In this document: positions 7,672 through 15,661 of the stretch, one piece after another
Layout: each line of letters starts with the position of its first letter
How positions within the stretch are numbered: the first letter of the stretch is position 1
DNA from: an uncultured Eubacteriales bacterium
GTDB lineage: Bacteria; Bacillota; Clostridia; Oscillospirales; CAG-272
DNA: 15,883 bases
NCBI GenBank assembly: GCA_934462885.1
Contig: CAKSJC010000018.1
Location: forward strand, 1 to 15,883
Direction: 5' to 3'
The notes under the pieces: generated by a model
What the model was told of the DNA's origin: nothing
Database searches by the model: none
What the model saw: only the letters and a program-made list of their open reading frames with translations
Made by a program: the position numbers and the translations under genes

Positions 7672-8226
7672 TTATTTTGTTTCAATAACTGTAAAATACG
7701 GGCTTTCCGGGGAGTTTATCATCCTGATCTGAGCGATGCTGTATTTGTATCGGGAAAGAGTTGAAAAGTACTCCGCAAGCTCCGCGCCTTCAGCCGCACC
7801 TTCCGGATGCCCCGGATAAACGGCAACGAGAAGAACAGCGTCGTTGCCGAGCATTTCAATAGCTGAAGCCACAGCAGGGAGAGTAGTCGTGCGCCTTGTT
7901 GTGAGCGACTTGTTTCCGGCGCCCGGGAGGTAACCGAGATTGAACATTCCGGCTTTTATCTTTCCGCGGATAAATTCGCTTGCCCTATCGTGGGAGGCAT
8001 GGATAAGCATCCAGTTGTCGGGACATGAGTTTGAACGAAGGTTTTTTTCGGTAGAGAGAAGAGCTTTTTCCTGAATATCAAACGCATAGACAAAGCCGTT
8101 TTCGCAGACTGTCTGCGAAAGAAAAACAGTGTCATAACCGTTGCCCATCGTAAAATCGACAGCTACGTCTCCTTTTCCGAGGTGAGCAAGGATAAATTTT
8201 TTTTGTAATCCTAAAAGATCTAACAT
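7672..8226 (-). CDS. mnmM: MnmM/YtqB-type SAM-dependent tRNA methyltransferase
   Basis: A 184-residue class I methyltransferase of the family formerly named 'putative rRNA methylase' (YtqB). Motif I is VDFTMGNGYDT at 23-33, the acidic residue after the second strand is D50, and the family-specific NLGYLPG block is at 96-102, followed by a TT-rich segment and YPGH at 137-140. In Bacillus subtilis the YtqB enzyme (MnmM) is known to methylate nm5s2U to mnm5s2U at the tRNA wobble position; the same role is inferred here. Length is normal for the family. The start follows GAAAGGA on the minus strand. It sits 78 nt after iorB and 24 nt before the carboxypeptidase gene, probably cotranscribed. Confidence 0.82.
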   Translation of the reverse strand: MLDLLGLQKKFILAHLGKGDVAVDFTMGNGYDTVFLSQTVCENGFVYAFDIQEKALLSTEKNLRSNSCPDNWMLIHASHDRASEFIRGKIKAGMFNLGYLPGAGNKSLTTRRTTTLPAVASAIEMLGNDAVLLVAVYPGHPEGAAEGAELAEYFSTLSRYKYSIAQIRMINSPESPYFTVIETK

Positions 8227-8255
8227 TTTTATTCCTTTCAGGAGCGATATGAGCG

Positions 8256-8284
8256 TCGCCGCAAAATTTGTACGCCTGCGGCGA
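8256..8284 (-). other. Short hairpin between iorB and mnmM
   Basis: An 8-bp inverted repeat (TCGCCGCA at 8256-8263 and TGCGGCGA at 8277-8284) with a 13-nt loop lies in the 78-nt gap. No T-run follows on the minus strand, so it is not a standard terminator. It may be an mRNA processing or stability element, or attenuate readthrough. Confidence 0.4.
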
Positions 8285-8304
8285 ATTTCGTTTTACGATT
8301 TTCG

Positions 8305-8886
8305 TTATTTCCCGGACGCCATATCGACGGCGAGGTCAAAAGCCTTGAGGTTAACTTCAAGAGCCTTTTCGGGAACGGAAGCCGCCACCGCATCGCGGAG
8401 TATCTTGTGATCGAAGCCGAGAACGTCGGCTGCGTATCCTATGAGCGCAACGTTCGACGCTTTTTGATTTCCCGCTTTTTCTGCAATGGAGAGCGCGTTG
8501 ATCGGACGTATATCAACTCCGAGCGCCTTTATGTCGTCTACGATGTCCGAGGGATACACGGCAGCTCCGGTGATAACCGGCATGGGGTTGATTTCCTGTA
8601 TCGAAGTCACGATAACGCCGCCGTTCTTTAGGTTCGGAAGCCAGCGCGCCGCTTCGAGAAGTTCAAAACTGAGGATAACGTCAGCGTCGCCTTTTCCGAT
8701 AACGGGAGAGTATACCTCGTCTCCAAAGCGAACGTAAGTAACGACAGAGCCGCCTCGCTGAGACATTCCGTGAACTTCGGAAACCTTAACGTCGCATCCG
8801 CTGTCCATAGCGGCTTTGCCGAGAACCTTAGAAGCAAGAAGAGAACCCTGTCCGCCGACTCCGACTATCATTATATTTTTAGACAT
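8305..8886 (-). CDS. iorB: Indolepyruvate:ferredoxin oxidoreductase, beta subunit
   Basis: A 193-residue gamma-type domain of the 2-oxoacid:ferredoxin oxidoreductase family. The nucleotide-like glycine motif VGVGGQGSLLASKVLG lies at about 8-23 and the highly conserved HGMSQRGGSVVTYVRFG block at about 39-55. Together with IorA it oxidatively decarboxylates indolepyruvate and other aryl pyruvates to aryl-acetyl-CoA, reducing ferredoxin, in the cytoplasm of anaerobes. Length is normal. It starts 80 nt after iorA, a wider gap than usual for this pair; a good AAAGGCAGG-like ribosome binding site precedes the ATG. Confidence 0.93.
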   Translation of the reverse strand: MSKNIMIVGVGGQGSLLASKVLGKAAMDSGCDVKVSEVHGMSQRGGSVVTYVRFGDEVYSPVIGKGDADVILSFELLEAARWLPNLKNGGVIVTSIQEINPMPVITGAAVYPSDIVDDIKALGVDIRPINALSIAEKAGNQKASNVALIGYAADVLGFDHKILRDAVAASVPEKALEVNLKAFDLAVDMASGK

Positions 8887-8966
8887 TTTAATGCCTGCCT
8901 TTCGTTATTGCTTGATTTTTTTGACGATAATATATTATACATTCGTTTTTGATAAACGTGCGCGGC

Positions 8967-10688
8967 TTAGAGCGCGCCGAACTTGCACATCTGTGAACAA
9001 AGTCCGCAGCCTACGCACATCGATTCGTCAATTTTTGCTTTTTTGCCGACTATAGAGATGCATGGACATCCTATCTTCATGCATGAACGGCAGCCAACGC
9101 ATTTTTCGGAGTTCACGGCAATCGGGGGATTTTTCTTAACTCCTTTTAAGAGCGCGCACGGACGACGGCAGATGATAACGGAAGCGCAGTCAGCTGAGGT
9201 TTCTTCTTTTATTACCTTTTCGAGAGCTGAGAGATCGGCGGGGTCGACTACGCGGATATGTTCTCCGGCAATTCCAAGGGAAGCGCATATATCCTCAAGA
9301 CAGAGATTCGGAGCGGGAGTTCCCATAAGAGTTTTTCCCGTTAGCGGGTTATCCTGATGTCCCGTCATGCCGGTTATGCTGTTGTCGAGGATGAGATTTG
9401 TCGTGTTTCCGCCGTTATAAACGACGTTTACAAGACCTGTTAGACCGCTGTGCATGAATGTCGAGTCGCCGATGACGGAAACGTACTTGTCCTCTTCGCC
9501 TCTTACTTTGCACGTGCCGTGCAGGGAAGAAATAGACGCTCCCATGCAGTATACGGAGTCAATGGCGGATAGCGGAGCTACCGCACCGAGAGTGTAGCAG
9601 CCGATATCACCCGAAACTCTGAGTTTGAGTTTGGAGAGAGTATAGAATACTCCGCGGTGAGGACATCCCGGACAAAGAACGGGAGGACGCGGCGGGATAG
9701 GGGTTCCGAGTTCGCAGTAAGAAGGTTCGACGCCGAGAAGCTTTTCACGGAGAAGCTCTTCAGAGTATTCGTCGCAGAGCGGAAGAACGTCTTTTCCCGT
9801 AACTTTGATTCCAAGCGCTTTGCAGTGATTTTCGATAATGGGGTCAAGCTCTTCTATAACGATCACCGTCTTGTGAGCGGCTGCAAAATCTTTTATAAGC
9901 TTACTCGGAAGAGGATTGAGCAAGCCGAGCTTTATGTATGAAGCATTCTTTCCGAATGTTTCTTTCGCGTAGTTGTAGCAGTTTCCTGCCGTTATAATGC
10001 CGATATCGCTTCCGTTTTCCTCAACGGTATTGAGCGGGCAGTTTTCAGCGTATTCCGCAAGAGAAGCGAGGTGTTCTTCAACAACGTAGTGACGCTTTTT
10101 AGCGTTAGCAGGCATCATGACGTGTTTTGCGGCGTCTTTTACGTAAGGGTTGACGGGAAGTTCAATTCTTTCGCCAAGTTCGACAGGCGAGCGGCTGTGG
10201 CTTACTCTTGTCGTGAGACGTAAAATAAACGGAGTGTCGAATTTTTCGGAAAGTTCAAAAGCGAGCTTTGTATATTCCTTACATTCGGCGGAGTTTGCAG
10301 GCTCAACCATAGGAAGCTTAGCCGCTATTGCATAGTGTCGGCTGTCCTGTTCGTTCTGTGAGGAATGCATTCCGGGATCGTCTGCGACTCCGATAACAAG
10401 ACCTGCCGAGATTCCGGTGTAAGCCGTAACAAAAAGAGGGTCTGCCGCAACATTGAGACCGACATGCTTCATTCCGCAGAATGCGCGTCCGCCTCCTGTC
10501 GCCGCGCCGATAGCGGCTTCGAGAGCAACTTTTTCATTCGGCGCCCATTCGCTGTATATCTCGCTGTATTTAGCGGTATTTTCAGTAATTTCGGTACTTG
10601 GCGTACCGGGATAGCTTGAAACGAATCTGACGCCTGCTTCATAAAGAGCGCGGGCGACGCTTTCGTTTCCGAGTAAGAGTTTTTTCAT
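8967..10688 (-). CDS. iorA: Indolepyruvate:ferredoxin oxidoreductase, alpha subunit
   Basis: A 573-residue thiamine-diphosphate enzyme subunit. The N-terminus (LLLGNESVARALYEAGV, then SSYPGTPSTEI) is the typical IorA pyrimidine-binding domain; DDPGMHSSQNEQDSRHYA is another family block. A central PPRPPVLCPGCPHRG segment and the cofactor-binding block beginning VIGDSTFMHSGLTG and continuing to LDNSITGMTGHQDNP are intact. The C-terminus is a 2x[4Fe-4S] ferredoxin domain with cysteines 530, 533, 536, 541 and 558, 561, 564, 568. It acts with IorB in aromatic amino-acid fermentation, passing electrons to ferredoxin. An AGAAGGT ribosome binding site precedes the ATG, and a strong promoter lies about 35-65 nt upstream. 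No phenylacetate-CoA ligase gene is adjacent, although one often accompanies this pair. Confidence 0.95.
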   Translation of the reverse strand: MKKLLLGNESVARALYEAGVRFVSSYPGTPSTEITENTAKYSEIYSEWAPNEKVALEAAIGAATGGGRAFCGMKHVGLNVAADPLFVTAYTGISAGLVIGVADDPGMHSSQNEQDSRHYAIAAKLPMVEPANSAECKEYTKLAFELSEKFDTPFILRLTTRVSHSRSPVELGERIELPVNPYVKDAAKHVMMPANAKKRHYVVEEHLASLAEYAENCPLNTVEENGSDIGIITAGNCYNYAKETFGKNASYIKLGLLNPLPSKLIKDFAAAHKTVIVIEELDPIIENHCKALGIKVTGKDVLPLCDEYSEELLREKLLGVEPSYCELGTPIPPRPPVLCPGCPHRGVFYTLSKLKLRVSGDIGCYTLGAVAPLSAIDSVYCMGASISSLHGTCKVRGEEDKYVSVIGDSTFMHSGLTGLVNVVYNGGNTTNLILDNSITGMTGHQDNPLTGKTLMGTPAPNLCLEDICASLGIAGEHIRVVDPADLSALEKVIKEETSADCASVIICRRPCALLKGVKKNPPIAVNSEKCVGCRSCMKIGCPCISIVGKKAKIDESMCVGCGLCSQMCKFGAL

Positions 10689-10724
10689 TTTTGATACCTT
10701 CTGTGTCTTGAAAATGTATACCTT

Positions 10725-10754
10725 ATTATACTATAAAATTGTATATTTAGTCAA
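10725..10754 (-). promoter_or_regulatory. Likely sigma-A promoter for the iorA operon
   Basis: On the minus strand a TTGACT -35 box (10749-10754) and a perfect TATAAT -10 box (10725-10730) are separated by 18 nt. The implied transcript starts about 30 nt before the iorA ATG. Confidence 0.75.
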
Positions 10755-10830
10755 TAGTAAATGATCAAAACATAGAGGGCTGGGAAGGCTGTCTGTTCTG
10801 AAACAAGAGATAAACTTATGACGGCTCTTC

Positions 10831-10859
10831 TTGCAAAAAAAGGAAAAATATGATATTAT
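10831..10859 (+). promoter_or_regulatory. Candidate sigma-A promoter for ligA
   Basis: TTGCAA (10831-10836) and TATTAT (10854-10859) are separated by 17 nt, about 45 nt before the preferred ligA start. The -10 box lies inside a perfect palindrome. Match to consensus is moderate. Confidence 0.5.
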
Positions 10860-10865
10860 CATATT
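10847..10865. repeat. Perfect 19-bp palindrome over the ligA -10 region
   Basis: AATATGATA (10847-10855) and its exact reverse complement TATCATATT (10857-10865) are separated by one base. The position over the candidate -10 box is what an operator would have, although in AT-rich DNA a chance palindrome is possible. Confidence 0.6.
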
Positions 10866-10893
10866 AAAATAAAACGATTATAAAATTATGAGC

Positions 10894-10897
10894 GGAG
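10894..10897 (+). promoter_or_regulatory. Ribosome binding site that decides the ligA start
   Basis: GGAG lies five bases before the ATG at 10903. The alternative in-frame ATG at 10888 has only AT-rich sequence without a Shine-Dalgarno upstream, so 10903 is the better start. Confidence 0.65.
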
Positions 10898-10902
10898 AAA
10901 AC

Positions 10903-12945
10903 ATGAGTACAGAAAAAAACGCTGTTAAAGAGCGTATTGAGATGTTAAAGCAAAAGATAAGACGCGCCGCAGAACTTTATTATGATAAGGACGCGCCGGA
11001 GATATCAGACTTTGAATATGACGCGATGTTTGCGGAATTAAAAAAACTTGAGGATGACAACCCCGAGTTTTACGATCCGGATTCGCCGACTTTAAGGGTC
11101 GGAGGACACGCATCCGAAAAATTCTCGAAGGTTACGCACCCAGTGAAAATGGGAAGTCTGTCTGATGTTTTTTCGGAGGACGAATTATATGACTTTCTCC
11201 GTCGAAGTGAAAAAACACTCATTGAAAACGGTGTTTCTCCGAAAGAAATAGTATATTCCGTAGAACCGAAGATTGACGGTTTGTCCGTGTCTGTCACATA
11301 CGAAAAAGGAGTCCTCACGCTCGGCGCTACCAGGGGAGACGGAATCGTCGGAGAGGATGTTACCGAAAACGTTATGACGATAGCGGGGATTCCTCATAGA
11401 CTTCCCGAGAAACTTGATCTTACGGTACGCGGAGAAGTTTATATGCCGCGCGAATCGTTTGAAAAATTAAACAGAGCGCATGAAGAAAAGGGGGAAAAAC
11501 TGTTTGCAAATCCGAGAAACGCGGCAGCCGGCTCACTGAGACGGCTTGACTCGCGTGAGACCGCTGCGGCGCACCTTGACATATTTGTTTTTAATTATCA
11601 GACGGGTTTCATTTATGCAGACGGACATGATCCCGAAACTCACGCCGAAACGATAGAAAGAATAGCTTCGCTTGGCTTCCATGCCGTAAAAATAGAAAAA
11701 CTAACTTCTGATAAAGATGAAGTTATACGTGCTGTGCGCTCAATCGGAGAAAAAAGAAGTTCTTTGCCGTATGATATAGACGGCGCGGTCGTCAAAATAA
11801 ATTCTCTTTCGCAAAGAAAACTTCTCGGGGAGAATCCAAGCACGCCGAAATGGGCGGCGGCGTTCAAATATCCGCCGGAACAAAAAGAAACCAAACTTAT
11901 CGAAATTGAAGTAAACGTCGGACGTACGGGAGTTCTTACACCTCTTGCAATTCTTGAGCCGGTTCAACTTGCCGGAACCACCGTTTCCCGCGCTACGCTT
12001 CACAATATTGATGTTATCAGAGAGCGCGACATACGGATAGGAGATACCGTAGTCGTGCAGAAAGCGGGAGATATAATTCCCGAGATAATCCGTTCCGTTC
12101 CCGAGAAGAGAGACGGCTCCGAGAGAAAGTTCTTTTTCCCCGACAGATGCCCGTCATGCGGAGAGATACTGTTTTCCGATGAGGATGAATTTGGCGTATC
12201 AGGAGCTGTCACCTGCCGCAATCCGGCATGTCCGGCACAGCTTGAGAGAGGGATAATTCACTTCGCGTCACGCGGAGCCATGAATATAGACGGACTGGGA
12301 CCCGCGATCGTGCGTCTTCTCATAGATAACGGGCATATAACGGATGTAGCCGACATTTATTCACTGAAAGCGGAGGATGTAGCCGCTTTGCCCAGAATGG
12401 GAAAAAAATCAGCCGATAACCTGATTTCATCAATTGAGCGTTCGAAGAATGTCGGCGCGTCTAAAGTTTTGTACGCGCTTGGCATACGCCATGTGGGGGA
12501 GGCGGCGTCTGAGGCAATAATTTCAAAATTCCGCTCGTTTGACGCGCTCTTTGAGGCAAACGCCGAAGATATATCGGAAATACACGATATAGGAGATGTG
12601 ACGGCGGAGACGATATGCGAGTTTTTTGCTCTTCCTGAGACTCGGACACTTGTCGATAAACTGAAAAACGCGGGAGTTGAACTTACGCTTTCGGATGACG
12701 AAGAGAGCGGCGGATCAACTAAATTTGAGGGAAAGACTTTCGTTTTAACCGGAACTCTTCCGACTATGACGAGAGTCCGGGCTGCGGAATTAATAAAGAA
12801 AAACGGCGGAAAAACATCCGGCTCTGTATCTAAAAAAACAGATTATGTTCTTGCAGGAGAGGATGCAGGCTCAAAACTCACGAAAGCAAATGAATTGGGT
12901 ATCACCGTGATAAGCGAAGAGGACCTATTGCATATGCTTGAATAA
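10903..12945 (+). CDS. ligA: NAD-dependent DNA ligase LigA
   Basis: A 680-residue bacterial ligase (685 if the ATG at 10888 is used) that seals nicks in DNA with NAD as AMP donor, in replication and repair. Domains in order: the N-terminal Ia domain with DFEYD and YDPDSPT blocks; the nucleotidyltransferase domain with the KIDG motif (lysine codon 11269-11271, residue 123); the NPRNAAAGSLRRLD and KWAAAFKYPPE blocks; the OB fold; a four-cysteine zinc finger (C-P-S-C then C-R-N-P-A-C, near 12150-12240); helix-hairpin-helix repeats; and a C-terminal BRCT domain starting near 12715 (GKTFVLTGTLPTMTR). All are intact and the length is normal. It is divergent from iorA and has no partner such as pcrA upstream, unlike the common Firmicute arrangement. 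A gap of 146 nt separates it from the next gene. Confidence 0.97.
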   Translation: MSTEKNAVKERIEMLKQKIRRAAELYYDKDAPEISDFEYDAMFAELKKLEDDNPEFYDPDSPTLRVGGHASEKFSKVTHPVKMGSLSDVFSEDELYDFLRRSEKTLIENGVSPKEIVYSVEPKIDGLSVSVTYEKGVLTLGATRGDGIVGEDVTENVMTIAGIPHRLPEKLDLTVRGEVYMPRESFEKLNRAHEEKGEKLFANPRNAAAGSLRRLDSRETAAAHLDIFVFNYQTGFIYADGHDPETHAETIERIASLGFHAVKIEKLTSDKDEVIRAVRSIGEKRSSLPYDIDGAVVKINSLSQRKLLGENPSTPKWAAAFKYPPEQKETKLIEIEVNVGRTGVLTPLAILEPVQLAGTTVSRATLHNIDVIRERDIRIGDTVVVQKAGDIIPEIIRSVPEKRDGSERKFFFPDRCPSCGEILFSDEDEFGVSGAVTCRNPACPAQLERGIIHFASRGAMNIDGLGPAIVRLLIDNGHITDVADIYSLKAEDVAALPRMGKKSADNLISSIERSKNVGASKVLYALGIRHVGEAASEAIISKFRSFDALFEANAEDISEIHDIGDVTAETICEFFALPETRTLVDKLKNAGVELTLSDDEESGGSTKFEGKTFVLTGTLPTMTRVRAAELIKKNGGKTSGSVSKKTDYVLAGEDAGSKLTKANELGITVISEEDLLHMLE

Positions 12946-12974
12946 AAGCTTATGACGGAATGTAAAAAATATAT

Positions 12975-13004
12975 TTGAATTGCATTGTATTTTTTGATTA
13001 TGAA
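12975..13004 (+). promoter_or_regulatory. Weak candidate promoter for the alpha/beta hydrolase
   Basis: TTGAAT (12975-12980) and TATGAA (12999-13004) are spaced by 18 nt in the AT-rich gap after ligA. The match is partial. No terminator hairpin is evident between ligA and this gene, so readthrough from ligA is also possible. Confidence 0.3.
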
Positions 13005-13091
13005 TAAAAAAGTTTTCAGTGGTTGAAGGTTTATGTACGTACCCAAAGCCGTCATCTTGTATACCTGAAAAACTATATGCGGAGAAGATAA

Positions 13092-14048
13092 ATGAAGACC
13101 GTTATTGTTGTTGCAACTTCGATAGTCGCGTTTTTTCTGCTTGTATCTCTTGCCGGGGGATATTATATGTTTCGCTTTGCTGTGGTTCGAAAGCGGGGAG
13201 AACACGGATACTGGGACTGCGAAATTCCGAAAAAACGTCATATTCCCGATGAGTTATATGAACAGATGAAGCTTGGAAAAAAGTTTATAAAGGCTAAAAA
13301 TCCCGAAAAAGTCACGATAAAGTCGCCCGACGGACTTAAACTTACCGCACGTATAGCGGAAAATCCCACAGGACGAGGAATGTTTATTATGGTTCACGGA
13401 TACCGTTCATGCGGACTGTATGATTTTTCGTGTGTGCTGAAACAGGTATACGATAAAGGATTTTCGCTGATGATAATAGATCAGCGCGCGCACGGCGACA
13501 GCGAGGGGAAATATATAGGTTTCGGGGTTCTTGAGAGGTATGACGTAGTGCGTTGGTGCGAGTATGTAAAAGAGCGCTATCCGACGCTTCCCGTAGTTCT
13601 CGACGGGGTATCTATGGGAGCGTCGACAGTGATGATGGGGTGCGGCGTCGGGTATCCGGATAATGTACGCGCGCTCATATGCGATTGCGGATATACCACA
13701 CCGGGCGCTGTATGCCGGCGCACATTGAAAAGGTGGTTTAAGCTTCCGCCGTTCCCGATATATTATGTCGCGAAAATGTTTGTTAGAATTTTTGCGGGAT
13801 ATTCTCTTGATTCTGTGAACTCAGCAAAGGAGCTTCTTTGTGATAAGCTTCCCATGTTAATGGCGCACGGTAAAAAGGATACCTTTGTACCGTACAGCAT
13901 GGGAATCGAGATTTTTTCGTCTCTCGCCGGACGTTACGACTGCGAGTTTTTTACCTCGGAGGAAGCGGAGCACGGTATGTCATACGTTATGGACACTGAC
14001 GGATATATGGAGGCGATGGAACGTTTGTTTGAAAAAGCCGGGATATAA
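13092..14048 (+). CDS. Membrane-anchored alpha/beta hydrolase (serine hydrolase)
   Basis: A 318-residue protein with an N-terminal membrane helix (about 3-26), then a soluble alpha/beta hydrolase fold. Visible active-site parts are the oxyanion motif MVHGYRS (100-106), DQRAHGDSEG (130-139), the nucleophile elbow GVSMGAS with S174, the acidic residue D263 in HGKKDTFVP and the histidine H294 in EAEHG. The sequence resembles the BEM46/YqkD-like group of hydrolases, whose substrates are largely unknown; an esterase or lipase-like activity at the membrane is a reasonable inference. Membrane orientation is not obvious. GGAGAAG lies just before the ATG. It appears to be alone in its unit or to follow ligA by readthrough, and ends before a strong terminator at 14183. 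About 134 nt between its stop and that terminator hold nothing I recognise. Confidence 0.88.
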   Translation: MKTVIVVATSIVAFFLLVSLAGGYYMFRFAVVRKRGEHGYWDCEIPKKRHIPDELYEQMKLGKKFIKAKNPEKVTIKSPDGLKLTARIAENPTGRGMFIMVHGYRSCGLYDFSCVLKQVYDKGFSLMIIDQRAHGDSEGKYIGFGVLERYDVVRWCEYVKERYPTLPVVLDGVSMGASTVMMGCGVGYPDNVRALICDCGYTTPGAVCRRTLKRWFKLPPFPIYYVAKMFVRIFAGYSLDSVNSAKELLCDKLPMLMAHGKKDTFVPYSMGIEIFSSLAGRYDCEFFTSEEAEHGMSYVMDTDGYMEAMERLFEKAGI

Positions 14049-14182
14049 ATCTGACGGTAAAGCAGGGCTAAATAAAGCGGCAACCGAAAAGAAAAAACGT
14101 GTGATAATTTATCCGTTACGTCAAAGGCGGCAGACAACATTGCTGGCAAAGATAAAAGAATATTATATATAATTGTTAGATG

Positions 14183-14230
14183 AAAAAACGCGGGATGAAC
14201 TTTCTTACAGAAGTTCATCCCGCGTTTTTT
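14183..14230. terminator. 20-bp perfect bidirectional terminator
   Basis: Bases 14183-14202 pair without mismatch with 14211-14230, around an 8-nt loop. Each strand has a GC-rich core flanked by six A and six T, so it can end both the plus-strand hydrolase transcript and the minus-strand metK transcript (metK stop at 14309). Confidence 0.95.
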
Positions 14231-14308
14231 ATATGTGTATTGTTATTTTAGAAATAATGATAACCTGAAGAGAAGCATGCAGAGATGGATGTTCACCAGT
14301 CGGACGCC

Positions 14309-15493
14309 TTAATAATTGAACATTTTGCGTATATCTTCAGCAAAATCGACTTTTTCCCACGGAGCGGAGAGATCCTCGCGTCCCATGTGACCGTAAGAAG
14401 CAAGTTCGCCGTATATGGGGCGGCGGAGATCAAAACGGTCAATTATAGCCGCCGGACGCATATCAATTTTTTCGGTTATAAAGTTTGCAAGCGAGAGATC
14501 ATCTATTTTTCCGGTGCCGAACGTGTCAAGCATTACCGAAACGGGACGAGCTACTCCGATCGCGTAAGCGAGCTGAACTTCACACTTTTTTGCGATTCCG
14601 GAAGCTACAACATTTTTTGCTATGTAACGCGCCATGTAAGAAGCGGAGCGGTCAACCTTTGTAGGATCCTTTCCCGAGAAAGCTCCGCCGCCGTGACGGG
14701 AATATCCGCCGTATGTGTCAACGATTATTTTGCGACCTGTAAGACCGCTGTCGCCCATAGGACCGCCGATAACGAAGCGTCCTGTCGGATTAACATATAT
14801 TTTTGTGTCGTCGTCGAGCATATTATCGGGAACGGTGGGGCGAATGACATATTGTATGATATCTTTTCTTATCATATCCAGAGAAACTTCATCATCATGT
14901 TGGGATGAAACAACGACAGCGTCGATGCGCATAGGATTACCGGCTTCATCATATTCGACCGTGACCTGAGTTTTTCCGTCCGGACGGAGGTATGGGAGAG
15001 TTCCGTTTTTGCGAACATCTGTGAGACGCTTTGCCATTTTGTGAGCGAGAGAGATCGGGAGCGGCATAAGCTCGGGAGTTTCGTCGCAGGCGAAGCCGAA
15101 CATAAGACCCTGATCTCCGGCGCCGGTGTCAAAGGAATCGGTTATTTCGCCGCTTTTAGCTTCAGCCGAGTGGTTAACGCCAAGCGCGATATCCGGAGAT
15201 TGCTCATGAATGGAGTTGATAACGGCGCAGGTAGAACCGTCGAAACCGTATTTTGCTCTGTCGTAGCCTATGTCAAGGATGGTTTTGCGGACTATGCTCT
15301 GTATATCGACGTAAGCCGATGTCGTGATTTCACCCATTACCATGACAAGACCGGTCGTGCAGCATGTTTCGCACGCAACACGGGACATCGGGTCGGCTTT
15401 GAGCATTTCATCGAGGATGCGGTCGGAGATTTGGTCGCAGATTTTGTCGGGATGTCCTTCGGTAACAGATTCGGATGTGAAGAGTTTTTTCAT
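14309..15493 (-). CDS. metK: S-adenosylmethionine synthetase
   Basis: A 394-residue enzyme that makes S-adenosylmethionine from methionine and ATP in the cytoplasm. Signature blocks are complete: TEGHPDKICDQISD at 11-24 (with H14), GAGDQGLMFGFA at 124-135 (the ATP-binding hexapeptide region) and the glycine-rich GGGAFSGKDPTKVDRSA block that forms the P-loop-like second signature. Length is typical. The start follows an AGAAGGT ribosome binding site on the minus strand. Expression is controlled by the S-box leader at 15531-15661, so high SAM should stop transcription before the gene. The mRNA ends at the shared hairpin 14183-14230. SAM made here is the methyl donor for enzymes such as the MnmM-type protein in this window. 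Confidence 0.97.
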   Translation of the reverse strand: MKKLFTSESVTEGHPDKICDQISDRILDEMLKADPMSRVACETCCTTGLVMVMGEITTSAYVDIQSIVRKTILDIGYDRAKYGFDGSTCAVINSIHEQSPDIALGVNHSAEAKSGEITDSFDTGAGDQGLMFGFACDETPELMPLPISLAHKMAKRLTDVRKNGTLPYLRPDGKTQVTVEYDEAGNPMRIDAVVVSSQHDDEVSLDMIRKDIIQYVIRPTVPDNMLDDDTKIYVNPTGRFVIGGPMGDSGLTGRKIIVDTYGGYSRHGGGAFSGKDPTKVDRSASYMARYIAKNVVASGIAKKCEVQLAYAIGVARPVSVMLDTFGTGKIDDLSLANFITEKIDMRPAAIIDRFDLRRPIYGELASYGHMGREDLSAPWEKVDFAEDIRKMFNY

Positions 15494-15530
15494 TTTTTAC
15501 CTTCTTTCTTGTGTGTTGCGGCAGAGAGCA

Positions 15531-15565
15531 AATAAAAATGTTCTCATCCCGCAGGATGAGAACAT
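15531..15565 (-). terminator. Regulated terminator of the metK S-box leader
   Basis: On the minus strand a perfect 12-bp stem (ATGTTCTCATCC with GGATGAGAACAT; plus-strand arms 15554-15565 and 15538-15549) with a 4-nt loop is followed by a T-rich tract. It lies between the SAM aptamer and metK. Its 5' arm contains CTCATC, which can pair instead with GATGAG of the aptamer closing helix. Confidence 0.92.
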
Positions 15566-15579
15566 GATTAATAAGTGTA

Positions 15580-15661
15580 CTCATCTGTCGGGAATTAGCA
15601 CCTTGTCCGAAGATAGGTTGCCGGGCGTCACAGAGCCAGTCTCTCAGCCACTCTTGATAAG
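15580..15661 (-). promoter_or_regulatory. SAM-I (S-box) riboswitch aptamer
   Basis: Read on the minus strand, the element starts CTTATCAAGAG, continues through TGGCTGAGAGACTGG and GCCCGGCAACC, then AAGGTGCTAATTCC, and closes with GATGAG. These are the conserved S-box segments in the right order. The closing helix P1 pairs CTTATC (15656-15661) with GATGAG (15580-15585), with one G-U pair. It lies upstream of metK, the classical S-box target. SAM binding should stabilise P1 and release the terminator stem. I could not assign a convincing promoter between it and the repeats upstream. Confidence 0.95.

Noticed and set aside
8934..8939. TATAAT on the minus strand in the iorA-iorB gap as an internal promoter for iorB
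   Set aside because: No acceptable -35 box lies 16-18 nt upstream and it lacks a proper extended -10, in AT-rich sequence where such hexamers occur by chance.
10818..10853. 11-codon frame (ATG at 10818) upstream of ligA as a leader peptide
   Set aside because: It overlaps the candidate -35 and -10 boxes of ligA and has no convincing ribosome binding site or attenuator structure after it.
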